This document shows, piece by piece, positions 23,793-31,670 of a stretch of DNA of 64,000 bases. Source of the DNA: Methylomonas rapida (GTDB taxonomy: Bacteria > Pseudomonadota > Gammaproteobacteria > Methylococcales > Methylomonadaceae); NCBI RefSeq assembly GCF_024360925.2, contig NZ_CP113517.1, positions 3,751,001-3,815,000 of the forward strand. The letters run 5' to 3'. Every line of letters starts with the position of its first letter. Positions within the stretch are counted from its first letter, which is position 1. Below the pieces are notes generated by a model. The model was given only the letters and a program-made list of their open reading frames with translations, was not told the DNA's origin and ran no database searches. A program made the position numbers and the translations under genes.

Positions 23793-23802
23793 CGGCGGAC
23801 CG
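23793..23802 (+). repeat. Inner IS-flanking 10-mer, right
   Basis: CGGCGGACCG directly precedes IS copy 2. The preceding ATTCCCA completes the left half of a GTTCCCACGG-type palindrome whose right half follows the matching 10-mer at 18853. The 23665-23792 stretch otherwise holds only another palindromic repeat (CGTTCCCGCGCTCCGGCGTG). Confidence 0.75.
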
Positions 23803-25261
23803 CTCATCGTTATACACAAGTCCCTCAAAGACTAAACTACAAGGAGACACAGAAACAGGAGAAAGGCGATGAGCAACTGGGCCGAAGAAGAAGTGCAAAC
23901 TGCCAATTTGGAAGATCAACGTCTAAACAAGAGATTGGCCTTGCTATTGGAGCAATTGGGCGAGCATCCACAACTCAGTATTCCGGCGGCCTGCGGAGGC
24001 TGGAAGGAGACGATGGGAGCCTATCGCTTCTTCAATAACGCTAAGACGACATTCGAGAAGATACTGGCGCCGCATCGAGATGCCACGATCGAGCGCATGA
24101 AGAGCAGCCCAATCGTGCTGCTGGCACAGGACACCACCGAGGACGATAAGAATATTTGCTTGGGGCCGAAGGGACTTGGCACAGTGAAAGACGTGGAGAA
24201 ACACTTGCGCCGCCTGCATCCGACAGTTGCCTTTACGCCATCGCGTATTTGTTTGGGTGTCGTGAAAGCATCGTATTGGCCTCGAGAGATCCCAAGCCAA
24301 AGGAGTGAACGACTTCACAAAGGCGTAGACGAAAAAGAGAGTCGCCATTGGCTGGAAAGTTACCAGGACAGTTGCGCTTTACAGGCGCAAATGCCGGACA
24401 CCCTGCTGATCAATCTTGCCGACAGGGAGGGCGATATTTACGAGTGGTTTGCCGAATACCATGACTACGCACCTGCGGTACGGGCTCAATGGATCGTACG
24501 TGCGGCGCAAAACCGAGTGTTGGCTTCGCCGGAGAACGGTACGAAATGCCTGTGGGCCGCCGTGGAGCAAGCTCCTGTATTGGGTTACTCTGAGGTGAAC
24601 GTCAAACCGCGACCGAACCGCACGGCGCGACTGGCGCATATCACGTTACGCGCCATTACAGTGACCCTCAAACCGCCTAAGCGGATAGGGTATCGGCTAC
24701 CGGAACTCACCATCAATGCGGTGCTGGCACGCGAAGATGCACCACCGTCTGGCGTGGAACGTTTGGAATGGCTATTGTTGACTAGCTTGCCGATCGATTG
24801 TTTCGAACAGGCGGCAACGATCGTCATGTGGTACGCCGTGCGGTGGTGCATTGAAGTGTACTTCCATGTGCTCAAGAGCGGATGCCAGATTAAGCGACTG
24901 CATCTGGAAACCGAGGACCGACTGCTACCTTGTTTAGCGTTGTACATGGTTATTGCCTGGCGGGTATTGTTCACGCTGATGTTGGGACGGACTACGCCGG
25001 ACATGGATTGTGAAATTATCTTCGATCCACAGGAGTGGCGGGCTGCTTACATTGTGGTTAAGCTTTGCCCGCCGCCGCTTACGCCACCTCGCTTGGGCGA
25101 AGTGATTCTCTTGGTGGCGAGCTTGGGCGGTTATCTCGGACGCAAGCATGACGGGCCGCCGGGTGCCAAAGCCATGTGGATCGGACTGCAGCGTTTGCGC
25201 GATTTTGTCATTGCATTGGAAGCTCAGCAGGTTGTCGCACAGAGATGTGTATAACGATGAG
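23803..25261 (+). mobile_element. IS4-family insertion sequence, copy 2
   Basis: 1459 bp, the same length as copy 1 and in the opposite orientation, with the same 16-bp terminal inverted repeat CTCATCGTTATACACA. It encodes an identical transposase, so the two copies diverged very recently. It too is inserted in the middle of a GTTCCCACGG-type palindrome. Confidence 0.9.
23869..25254 (+). CDS. IS4-family (IS50/Tn5-like) transposase, copy 2
   Basis: 461 residues, identical to the product of 17401-18786, with intact DDE and YREK motifs. The ATG is preceded by AGGAGAAAGGCG and follows 66 bp of IS leader. With its twin it could mobilise the whole unit between them. Confidence 0.95.
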   Translation: MSNWAEEEVQTANLEDQRLNKRLALLLEQLGEHPQLSIPAACGGWKETMGAYRFFNNAKTTFEKILAPHRDATIERMKSSPIVLLAQDTTEDDKNICLGPKGLGTVKDVEKHLRRLHPTVAFTPSRICLGVVKASYWPREIPSQRSERLHKGVDEKESRHWLESYQDSCALQAQMPDTLLINLADREGDIYEWFAEYHDYAPAVRAQWIVRAAQNRVLASPENGTKCLWAAVEQAPVLGYSEVNVKPRPNRTARLAHITLRAITVTLKPPKRIGYRLPELTINAVLAREDAPPSGVERLEWLLLTSLPIDCFEQAATIVMWYAVRWCIEVYFHVLKSGCQIKRLHLETEDRLLPCLALYMVIAWRVLFTLMLGRTTPDMDCEIIFDPQEWRAAYIVVKLCPPPLTPPRLGEVILLVASLGGYLGRKHDGPPGAKAMWIGLQRLRDFVIALEAQQVVAQRCV

Positions 25262-25271
25262 CGGTCTTCCG
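25262..25271 (+). repeat. Outer target-site duplication, right copy
   Basis: CGGTCTTCCG, identical to 17384-17393. It is followed by TGGGAACCCGTACTGCGTGT, which is the same continuation seen in the uninterrupted repeat at 17090-17110. Confidence 0.8.
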
Positions 25272-25387
25272 TGGGAACCCGTACTGCGTGTTGGAGGCTG
25301 GTATGCATTCCCACGCAGGAGCGCGGGAACGAGAAAAAAATTTGTTAATAGCCGCTTCGGGGTATTTGTACGGATGCCCCGATGAGT

Positions 25388-25474
25388 TTTCCGTTGCACT
25401 CGTCCGTTATTCGCGTAACGCGGTTGAGCGCAACGGTTTCTCACAAAACTATAGTGCCTAACGTTGAGTTAGGC
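25388..25474. repeat. Hairpin and paired core boxes at the end of a cassette-like gene
   Basis: CCGTTGCACTC and GAGCGCAACGG form an inverted repeat around an inner CGCGTAACGCG palindrome. At 25456-25474 GCCTAAC and GTTAGGC face each other with only five bases between. The second box contains the stop of the gene at 25469-25888. This could be a collapsed or unusual attC; the short spacing does not fit a normal one. Confidence 0.4.
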
Positions 25475-25888
25475 GTTTGCATAGGACAAAAGATGATTAA
25501 TATTTGTAATAGCAAGATTTCTAAGACGCTTTCTTTCTACAACGTCACCGCCGGAGTATTTTTCAAGAAATGGAAAAGGATGTTTTTTCATATCTTCGTG
25601 GTATGCGTACTTGTGCCAAGCCTCCAAGAATGCCTTGCGGTTGAAGCCAAGAAACCTACTGAACTCCAGCACAGCGGACTCGTGAGCGGGGAAGGAAGCC
25701 ATAAGGATGTCGTAAGTGGCATTGACAGAGTTAGATTCGGAGTTTCTCAGGTCGGACAAAGTTAGATCAAAGGCAGCTCGGAAGGTAGCGGCGGCGTTGG
25801 CTTGCCTAGTTTTAAAGTTGTTACGCCACACAAAATACGCGCCGATACAAGCAAGAATGAGAAGCGCAATGAAGTATTCGAGAGTCAA
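25469..25888 (-). CDS. Hypothetical membrane-anchored cassette protein
   Basis: 139 residues from a TTG start with AAGGA seven bases upstream. A single N-terminal helix (YFIALLILACIGAYFVW) anchors a cytosolic domain with an RNLAITNINHLLSYANA end. No family recognised. The TAA stop lies in a GCCTAAC core box and the upstream side abuts attC 7, so it looks like an integron cassette. It is on the same strand as the SDR cassette. Confidence 0.6.
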   Translation of the reverse strand: MTLEYFIALLILACIGAYFVWRNNFKTRQANAAATFRAAFDLTLSDLRNSESNSVNATYDILMASFPAHESAVLEFSRFLGFNRKAFLEAWHKYAYHEDMKKHPFPFLEKYSGGDVVERKRLRNLAITNINHLLSYANA

Positions 25889-25965
25889 ATGTTTATCCTT
25901 CTTGGGTTTATATTTGCGGTACTAATACCACTGTTTAGCAATTACAATCAAAACGCAGCACGAAA

Positions 25966-26049
25966 GCCTAACACCCGCAGCACGCGCGGCTTTGTAGTGA
26001 AGGCGTAGCCGCAACGGAAAAGACGTCGCTGTGACTGCGATTGTTGGGC
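25966..26049. other. attC recombination site 7 (outside the composite element)
   Basis: 84 bp. Core boxes GCCTAAC (25966-25972) and GTTGGGC (26043-26049); both fit RYYYAAC/GTTRRRY. The inner arms CGCAGCACGCG and CGTCGCTGTGACTGCG pair with extrahelical bases. It begins one base after the TAG stop of the SDR gene, the classic position for an attC after its cassette gene. Confidence 0.75.
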
Positions 26050-26050
26050 A

Positions 26051-26797
26051 CTATTTTCCACCCGCCAAATCAATAAAGGTGCCTGTTGTATATGATGCTT
26101 CTTCGGATAGCAGCCAAAGGATTGCATTTGCCACTTCGATTGGCTGCCCGCCTCTCTTCATCGGCAAAGATTCTTTTATACGATCCACCCGCCCCGGCTC
26201 CCCACCATCAGCATGCATATCAGTATAAATAAATGCAGGGCGTACAGCGTTAACCCGAATTCCTTCTTCTGCAACCTCTCGGGACAAGCCTATAGTGAGC
26301 GTGTCAACCGCGCCTTTTGATGCTGCATAATCAACATATTCTCCCGCCGAGCCGAGTCTTGATGCGGCCGATGATACATTTACGATTGCTCCGCCATACC
26401 CGCCATGTTTTGTAGACATGCGCCTCACTGCCTCTCTCGCACACAGAAACGAGCCGAACACGTTCGCCGCAAAAATCCGATGAAGTCGCACTTCATCAAT
26501 ATCTTCGACTCTTATTTGCTTCTCAAGAATACCGGCGTTATTAACTAGCGCTGATACTTGCCCGAGTTCCTGATCTACGGTCTTGAATAGATCTTTTACA
26601 TCCGACTCCCGCGAAACATCTGCCGCTACTGCAATCGCCTTACCTCCGGCTGACTTGATCTGATCGACAACGGCGTCAGCCGCTGTCTTATTCTTGTGAT
26701 AGTTAATGCAAACGTCATATCCGCGTGCTGCCGCAAGAAGTGCGGTTTCCGCACCAATCCCGCGACTGCCACCAGTAACAACTAATACTTTACTCAT
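26051..26797 (-). CDS. Short-chain dehydrogenase/reductase
   Basis: 248 residues, classical SDR. It has the NAD(P)-binding TGGSRGIG at residues 8-15, the NNAGI motif, a catalytic Ser in VNVSSAASRLG, and the YAASK catalytic Tyr/Lys. It is similar to glucose-1-dehydrogenase/FabG-like enzymes; the substrate cannot be told. Immediately followed by attC 7 and preceded by a GTTAGGC core box (26825-26831 on the plus strand as GCCTAAC), it has the layout of a gene cassette. Confidence 0.88.
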   Translation of the reverse strand: MSKVLVVTGGSRGIGAETALLAAARGYDVCINYHKNKTAADAVVDQIKSAGGKAIAVAADVSRESDVKDLFKTVDQELGQVSALVNNAGILEKQIRVEDIDEVRLHRIFAANVFGSFLCAREAVRRMSTKHGGYGGAIVNVSSAASRLGSAGEYVDYAASKGAVDTLTIGLSREVAEEGIRVNAVRPAFIYTDMHADGGEPGRVDRIKESLPMKRGGQPIEVANAILWLLSEEASYTTGTFIDLAGGK

Positions 26798-26827
26798 GAA
26801 GAAGCATTGTCTCCCGATTCAGATGCC

Positions 26828-26973
26828 TAACAAGTAATTAAATGGTTCTGTATATCATCCCAAACTAACGGATATACAGGGCGACTTTAGCACAACACCC
26901 AACAAAAAAGGCCGGTTTCCCGGCCTTTTCCAAATCAAAACAACTTACTTCAACAACCCTTGCAACAAGCCAA
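26828..26973 (+). repeat. Duplicate of the htpG 3' end and terminator
   Basis: 26904-26973 repeats 28397-28465 almost perfectly: terminator AAAAAAGGCCGGTTTCCCGG and the last nine htpG codons with the TAA (TTA at 26945). A weaker match continues left (CTAACAAGTAATT and TATATCA blocks, compare 28331-28390). The right edge is a sharp junction with the RAYT fragment. It is a direct repeat of the genuine htpG end 1.5 kb away. Confidence 0.85.
26904..26929 (-). terminator. Duplicated htpG-type terminator
   Basis: Stem GGCCGGgaaaCCGGCC with flanking A and T runs, identical to the terminator behind htpG. Here it follows a truncated transposase. Confidence 0.75.
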
Positions 26974-27240
26974 CCAGTGTTGAGTAAAGTATTTTTTGAC
27001 GAAGCCCCAACGTTTCGAGTAATCGCAATCGCCCGGCGGCAGCGTCCAAATCGCGTGCAGATGATCCGGCAACAACACCAGCGCATCGACCGAGAACGGC
27101 CATTGTTGTTGGCAAGCCCGAATCGCCGAGCGTAGCAAATCCCGAGCGGCATCATTTGCCAAAATCAGCGCCCGCCGTTCCGTCACCAACGTAAAAAAGT
27201 AAGAGCCGCCCGGCACATAACAACGCCGATAATTTGCCAT
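26950..27240 (-). pseudogene. Truncated REP-associated tyrosine transposase (RAYT)
   Basis: The N-terminal ~88 residues of a Y1_Tnp/RAYT protein: MANYRRCYVPGGSYFFTLVT and the HUH motif LPDHLHAIW. The homology ends at the junction with duplicated htpG DNA, whose out-of-frame reading supplies the last residues (WLACCKGC). The catalytic Tyr region is lost, so it is a pseudogene. REP units of the GTACGC type follow its start at 27297-27376, as expected for RAYT elements. Confidence 0.85.
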
Positions 27241-27296
27241 CGCATCACACGATTAAAAAAACAAAGTTTGAATTGTGGACGGATTTAATCCGGTCG

Positions 27297-27376
27297 CCAA
27301 TTCCAAGGGTACGCATTGCGTACCATTTGGAGGTTGTCCCGGTGGTAAAAGCCAAAAGGTACGCGGTGCGTACCTA
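27297..27376. repeat. GTACGC-type REP pair next to the RAYT fragment
   Basis: GGGTACGCATTGCGTACC and GGTACGCGGTGCGTACC lie on either side of a 40-bp spacer, matching the two units at 16972-17045 and 17275-17348. The last codons of the DUF4268 gene run into it. Confidence 0.7.
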
Positions 27377-28312
27377 CGGGGCTGCACATTGCTTGATATA
27401 TTTCCCAAATACTTTCTGGAAACTGACTACTTTTTCAAGCATCCATAAATGATATTGTTCCCAGCTTTCCTGATTGGATAGATTGCCTTTGCTGATAAGC
27501 TTGATTCTGCTTGCTTTTTTTTCTGGCAATTCTTCCCACACCAATTGCTCCGCTAAGTCGCTTTCTATCTTTTCTTTCTGTTCGCGCAGGGCTGAAAACA
27601 GTTGCTTGGCATCAGGTATGTATATTTCACATGCCATTTGCTCTGACTGGCTATTGATAGTTAATGCAATGTGTGCATTTGAGAAGCCAAAGCTTATATC
27701 GTACCAATGCTGGGGATAAGCTTTACGTAATTTGATTTTTCCGTTTTTGTCCTGAACAAATTCTTTAAATTTTGTCCAGAATTCTAGTTGCAATAATTTG
27801 GTGTCAGAGAGTTCGCTCTGGGTAGTTGCTTTTTTTACTGCCTTTGCCCAATCATTCGGTTTGGCAATAACTTGAAATTTTGGCGCATATGGCGAGTTAG
27901 CAATCTTCCAGACTTCCATTTGAATTGCAAAAATATTAATGTTGGAGTCTGTATGCTCATTAAGCCAATCCACTGCTTGCTTATGTTCATCGCGCACACT
28001 TTTGACAATCCAGACAATGATTTCAGCATCAAAACCAGACGCGTAGGTAATGATTTTACCCAAGTGGTCATGATCGGTTGATTCGAGCTGATTTTCGATC
28101 ACAATTTTTCTGCCCGTATTTTCTTCTTCAGCCAATATATCTACATTGAAGTTTCCGACGCTGGCTTCGGTCTGAATAAGTGCAATATCTATCCCGATTT
28201 CATCGCTCAACAGCTCAAGATTCTCTGGTTTGGCAAGCCAATTAGTAAAGTCCAGCGCTTCATGCTTCCAAACCTCTCTCAAATCGACTTTTTCAAGCTT
28301 CGATAATTGCAC
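27374..28312 (-). CDS. DUF4268 family protein with PD-(D/E)XK-like N-terminus
   Basis: 312 residues from a GTG start with AAGGAG five bases upstream. Residues 45-95 (FNVDILAEEENTGRKIVIEN, then DHLGKIITYASGFDAEIIVW) have the D...E-x-N pattern of the restriction-endonuclease-like fold. The C-terminal DUF4268 part includes WTKFKEFVQ and YDISFGFSNAHIAL. Such proteins are common in defence and mobile regions, but their activity is unproven. The last residues (CAAP) are read from a REP unit, so the native 3' end is probably lost. It lies directly downstream of htpG and of a CGCTAAC core-box-like sequence. Confidence 0.75.
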   Translation of the reverse strand: MQLSKLEKVDLREVWKHEALDFTNWLAKPENLELLSDEIGIDIALIQTEASVGNFNVDILAEEENTGRKIVIENQLESTDHDHLGKIITYASGFDAEIIVWIVKSVRDEHKQAVDWLNEHTDSNINIFAIQMEVWKIANSPYAPKFQVIAKPNDWAKAVKKATTQSELSDTKLLQLEFWTKFKEFVQDKNGKIKLRKAYPQHWYDISFGFSNAHIALTINSQSEQMACEIYIPDAKQLFSALREQKEKIESDLAEQLVWEELPEKKASRIKLISKGNLSNQESWEQYHLWMLEKVVSFQKVFGKYIKQCAAP

Positions 28313-28396
28313 AGATTCTCCTTTTGATCGCTAACAAGTAATTGAGAAGATCTATATATCACCCAAGATGACATGATATACAAATCCAAATATAAC

Positions 28397-28422
28397 AAAA
28401 AAGGCCGGTTTCCCGGCCTTTT
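28397..28422 (-). terminator. htpG terminator
   Basis: Minus-strand stem GGCCGGgaaaCCGGCC followed by TTTTTT, starting 15 bp after the htpG stop codon. Confidence 0.9.
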
Positions 28423-28437
28423 CCAAATCAAAACAAC

Positions 28438-30372
28438 TTACTTCAACAACCCTTGCAACAAGCCATTCAACTTGTGCACGAACGCTGCCGGGTCGTCCAG
28501 TTGGCCGCCTTCGCTGAGGATGGCCTGGTCGAACAGGATGTGGCTGATGTCGGCGAAACGGGCATCGTCTTGCTCGTTTTTCAGGGCCTTGACGATGGCG
28601 TGCTCCGGGTTGATCTCGAAGATCGGCTTGCTGCCGCCCATGCCCATCATGCTCATGGCGTGGCCTGCTTCCTTCATGATGCGCTCCATGTGCAGGCTCA
28701 TGTCGTAGGCACCGGTGACCAGACAGGCGGGCGAGTCGGTCAGACGATGGCTGATTTTCACTTCGCTGACTTTGTCTTTCAGCACGTCCTGGATTTGTTT
28801 GACGACCGATTCGAAGTCTTTGCTGACTTCTTCCTGATGTTTTTTCTCTTCTTCGCTGTCGAATTTGTCCAGGTCCAGTTCGCCTTTGGCGATCGATTGC
28901 ATGTGCTTGCCGTCGAACTCGGTCAGGCTGGACACCAGCCATTCGTCGATGCGGTCGGTCAGCAATAACACTTCCAGGCCTTTTTTGCGGAACACCTCCA
29001 GATGTGGGCTGTTTTTGGCCGCCGCATAGCTGTCGGCGGTGATGAAGTAGATTTTGTCCTGGCCTTCCTTCATGCGGCTGACGTAGTCGGCCAGCGACAC
29101 GTTTTGGGTTTTGTCGTCAGTGTGTGTGGATGAGAAACGCAACAGGTTGGCGATGCGGTCTTTGTTTTTGTGGTCTTCTATCGGACCTTCCTTGATGACG
29201 TTGCCGAACTGTTCCCAGAATTTTTGGTATTTTTCGGCGTCGTTCTCGGCCATGTCTTCCAGCATGCCCAGCACTTTTTTCACCGCGCCGGATTTGATCG
29301 CGCTGATTTGCTTGCTTTGTTGCAGGATTTCCCGTGATACGTTCAGCGGCAAGCTGTCGGCATCGACGATACCGCGCACGAAGCGCAGGTAGCGCGGCAT
29401 CAGTTGTTCGGCGTCGTCGGTGATGAAGACTTTCTTGATGTACAGCTTGACGCCGTGTTTGGCGTCGCGGTCCCACAAATCAAACGGCGCCCGACCAGGA
29501 ACGTACAGCAGCAGGGTGTATTCGTTGGTGCCTTCGACCTTGCTGTGGACGTGAACTAGCGGGTCCTGGAAGTCGTGGGCGACGTGTTTGTAAAACTCGT
29601 TGTATTGTTCTGCGCTGATGTCGTCCTTGGATTTTGTCCACAAGGCCGAGGCGCTGTTGACGGTTTCGTCTTCGACACGGGCCGGCGCGGTTTCATTGCC
29701 GTCGTCGTCCTTCTCGGCCGGGATTTCCTTGCTCATGATGATGGGCAAAGAGATGTGGTCGGAGTATTTCTTGATGATGGAACGTAGCTTCCAGCTGCTC
29801 AGGAAATCGTCTTCGCCTTCTTTCAGATGCAGCACGATTTCGGTGCCGCGACCAGCTTTTTCGACGGTTTCGATGCTGTATTCGCCCAGGCCGTCGGATT
29901 CCCAGCGCACGCCCTGGTCATGCGGCGCGCCGGCCTTGCGGGTCGTCAGCGTGACTTTGTCGGCGACGATGAACGACGAGTAAAAACCGACGCCAAACTG
30001 GCCGATCAGCTCGCTGTCCTTGGCTTGGTCGCCGGTCAATTTTTCGAAGAATTGCTTGGTGCCGGATTTGGCGATGGTGCCGATATGATCCTGCACTTCC
30101 TCGCGGCTCATGCCGATGCCGTTATCGGTGATGGTGATGGTTTTTTTGGCTTCGTCGAAATCGACGCGGATTTTCAATTCGCTGTCGCCTTCGTACAGGC
30201 TGTCGTTGGCCAGCGCTTCGAAGCGCAGTTTGTCGGCGGCGTCGGAGGCGTTGGAAATCAATTCGCGCAGGAAGATTTCCTTGTTGCTGTATAGCGAGTG
30301 AATCATCAAATGCAACAGATGCTTCACTTCGGTTTGAAAGCCTAAGGTTTCTTTTTTTGCTTCAACAGTCAT
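28438..30372 (-). CDS. htpG: Molecular chaperone HtpG (Hsp90)
   Basis: 644 residues, full length. The GHKL ATPase domain has the Hsp90 motifs [18 protein letters not shown] near the N-terminus, [11 protein letters not shown], and [17 protein letters not shown]. The middle domain has [12 protein letters not shown] with the catalytic Arg loop, and the C-terminal dimerisation domain ends [10 protein letters not shown]. It is an ATP-dependent cytosolic chaperone. It is monocistronic with its own terminator; no clear sigma-32 promoter was identified in 30373-30642. Confidence 0.98.
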   Translation of the reverse strand: MTVEAKKETLGFQTEVKHLLHLMIHSLYSNKEIFLRELISNASDAADKLRFEALANDSLYEGDSELKIRVDFDEAKKTITITDNGIGMSREEVQDHIGTIAKSGTKQFFEKLTGDQAKDSELIGQFGVGFYSSFIVADKVTLTTRKAGAPHDQGVRWESDGLGEYSIETVEKAGRGTEIVLHLKEGEDDFLSSWKLRSIIKKYSDHISLPIIMSKEIPAEKDDDGNETAPARVEDETVNSASALWTKSKDDISAEQYNEFYKHVAHDFQDPLVHVHSKVEGTNEYTLLLYVPGRAPFDLWDRDAKHGVKLYIKKVFITDDAEQLMPRYLRFVRGIVDADSLPLNVSREILQQSKQISAIKSGAVKKVLGMLEDMAENDAEKYQKFWEQFGNVIKEGPIEDHKNKDRIANLLRFSSTHTDDKTQNVSLADYVSRMKEGQDKIYFITADSYAAAKNSPHLEVFRKKGLEVLLLTDRIDEWLVSSLTEFDGKHMQSIAKGELDLDKFDSEEEKKHQEEVSKDFESVVKQIQDVLKDKVSEVKISHRLTDSPACLVTGAYDMSLHMERIMKEAGHAMSMMGMGGSKPIFEINPEHAIVKALKNEQDDARFADISHILFDQAILSEGGQLDDPAAFVHKLNGLLQGLLK

Positions 30373-30642
30373 GTGTGGTCTCTTGAAAGTTAAAAATCGG
30401 ACTGCTGCGATTTGGGGATAGCACTGGCGTTTTTCAAGGCCACATTTAAAAAAGCCGATGGATTACACGATTCCCGCTCTGCCCGTAAACAAATCTGACC
30501 CATTCTCTGAAATAGCTAACCTGCCCTAGGAGAATCGCCGCGATTTCAATGCAAAAATCATTCATACTATTGGGCAATAGTTCGCGTTTGGTTGAATCAG
30601 TAGACTATGGCGCAATCTTGTTTCAAAAGGAGAAAAACAAAG

Positions 30643-31242
30643 ATGAAAACCAAGTCCATAACGGCATTGCTTTTTGCGATGAGCTGCGCAAGTAGTTCGG
30701 CATTTGCTTACACGACGGATATCGCGGACGCCACCCGAACCTTTACCTTTGATTCGACCAGTTTCTTTTCCGGTAGCGACAATGACGCCGATACACTGTT
30801 GTCTTACGGCAAAGGCAACATCACCGGTAATGTCAAAAACGGCAAAGGCAATGTTCCAGCAGGCTGGCAGGTGACGGTTGACGGCAGTCAGAGCACATAT
30901 AGCACCAACGTATTTTCCGTGTCTTCGCTAGGCGCCAGCTCCGGCACGTTTTCATTGAGCAGTAATGTTTGGGATATCTATTCAAGAATTGCGATCGGTT
31001 TCAAGGTAGGCAGCAACAAATCAATAGATTGGGCGATATTCGAATTGGAACAATTTGCGCAATCCGGCATTTGGTCCACCGGCCCCAAACAAGGCGGCGG
31101 ATTGTCACATTACATGGTCTACACAATCCCCAATTCGCCTGTGCCACCCAGCCAAGTACCACTGCCTGGCGCCGCCTGGCTATTTTTGACCGGCATCCTG
31201 GGCTTGATGGCTCGCAAAAAATCAGGACTCAAGGCGAGCTAA
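30643..31242 (+). CDS. PEP-CTERM (VPLP-type) exported protein
   Basis: 199 residues from the ATG at 30643, ten bases after AAGGAG; an upstream ATG at 30607 is unlikely. A signal peptide (MKTKSITALLFAMSCASSSA) is followed by a Ser/Asn/Gly-rich domain. The C-terminus has VPLPGAAWLFLTGILGLMAR, then KKS: a PEP-CTERM sorting tail with a VPLP start, a hydrophobic helix and a basic end. In exosortase systems this tail is cut and the protein attached to the outer surface or EPS. No exosortase gene is in the window. Single gene. Confidence 0.88.
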   Translation: MKTKSITALLFAMSCASSSAFAYTTDIADATRTFTFDSTSFFSGSDNDADTLLSYGKGNITGNVKNGKGNVPAGWQVTVDGSQSTYSTNVFSVSSLGASSGTFSLSSNVWDIYSRIAIGFKVGSNKSIDWAIFELEQFAQSGIWSTGPKQGGGLSHYMVYTIPNSPVPPSQVPLPGAAWLFLTGILGLMARKKSGLKAS

Positions 31243-31247
31243 ATTAA

Positions 31248-31416
31248 CCTAGAAAAATCATTTGGCCCACGAAACACACGAAAATCACGAAAAATTTCAA
31301 ACAGTTATCCCCCAAAGATACGCGCCGGCCAGGTGAGCCGATAACCGATAAGGACCGATAAGCTTCATAACGCAATGATTTCTTTCGTGCTTTTCGTGGA
31401 CTTACTACCGGTTTTA
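31248..31416 (-). repeat. Dispersed ~170-bp repeat, copy B (inverted relative to copy A)
   Basis: Its plus strand begins CTAGAAAAATCATTTGGCCC, the reverse complement of the end of copy A (14841-15008). It ends TTCGTGGACTTACTACCG, the reverse complement of the beginning. The middle shares CTGTTT, AAGCTTCATAACGCAA and GAAAGAA blocks. The rest of the gap to 31670 holds no gene or signal that I recognise. A fragment of the same family lies at 33909-33966. Confidence 0.75.
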
Positions 31417-31670
31417 GGATTAACGCGCTCCGCCATCGACAACCATCCAATAATCTGGCGCCAATATCGATATTGATCGAATTTGGCGCCAGGCATGCAC
31501 ATGCACCACCCGCCAATTCTGCTGGCCAATTAGCTTTCTGACGATCCGTTATTCAATGCCAATGGTCGGCACCAGCCCTTTCGGCAACAGTGAAATTATC
31601 CTGGTTATGAGTGGAATTGAGATTATGCGGCGTGTCCTGCAGGGTCAGCGCCGAATAGCTGAATACTGTT

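Larger units (their letters stand above)
17394..25261. mobile_element. Composite transposon: two inverted IS4-family copies with a 4.9-kb cargo
   Basis: Two 1459-bp IS copies with identical transposases lie in opposite orientation at 17394-18852 and 23803-25261. The outer flanks share the direct repeat CGGTCTTCCG, whereas each IS alone has mismatched flanks (CGGTCTTCCG and CGGCGGACCG). This is what insertion of the whole unit as one element would give. Deleting the unit plus one 10-mer restores a repeat unit matching 16925-17160. The two inner flanks are also identical 10-mers (CGGCGGACCG). The cargo holds an attC cassette array, hicAB and a phage-like gene block. Confidence 0.75.

Noticed and set aside
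17384..25271. Simple inversion between two separate IS insertions
   Set aside because: Inversion would leave each outer 10-mer matched by its reverse complement at the inner flank of the other IS; the observed inner 10-mers (CGGCGGACCG) do not match the reverse complement of CGGTCTTCCG.
28352..28942. 196-codon minus-strand open frame at the end of htpG
   Set aside because: Out-of-frame Arg-rich reading of htpG; htpG itself is unambiguous.
31417..31670. Short minus-strand frame (31244-31516) as a gene
   Set aside because: Mostly a translation of the dispersed repeat, with no start signal or family resemblance.
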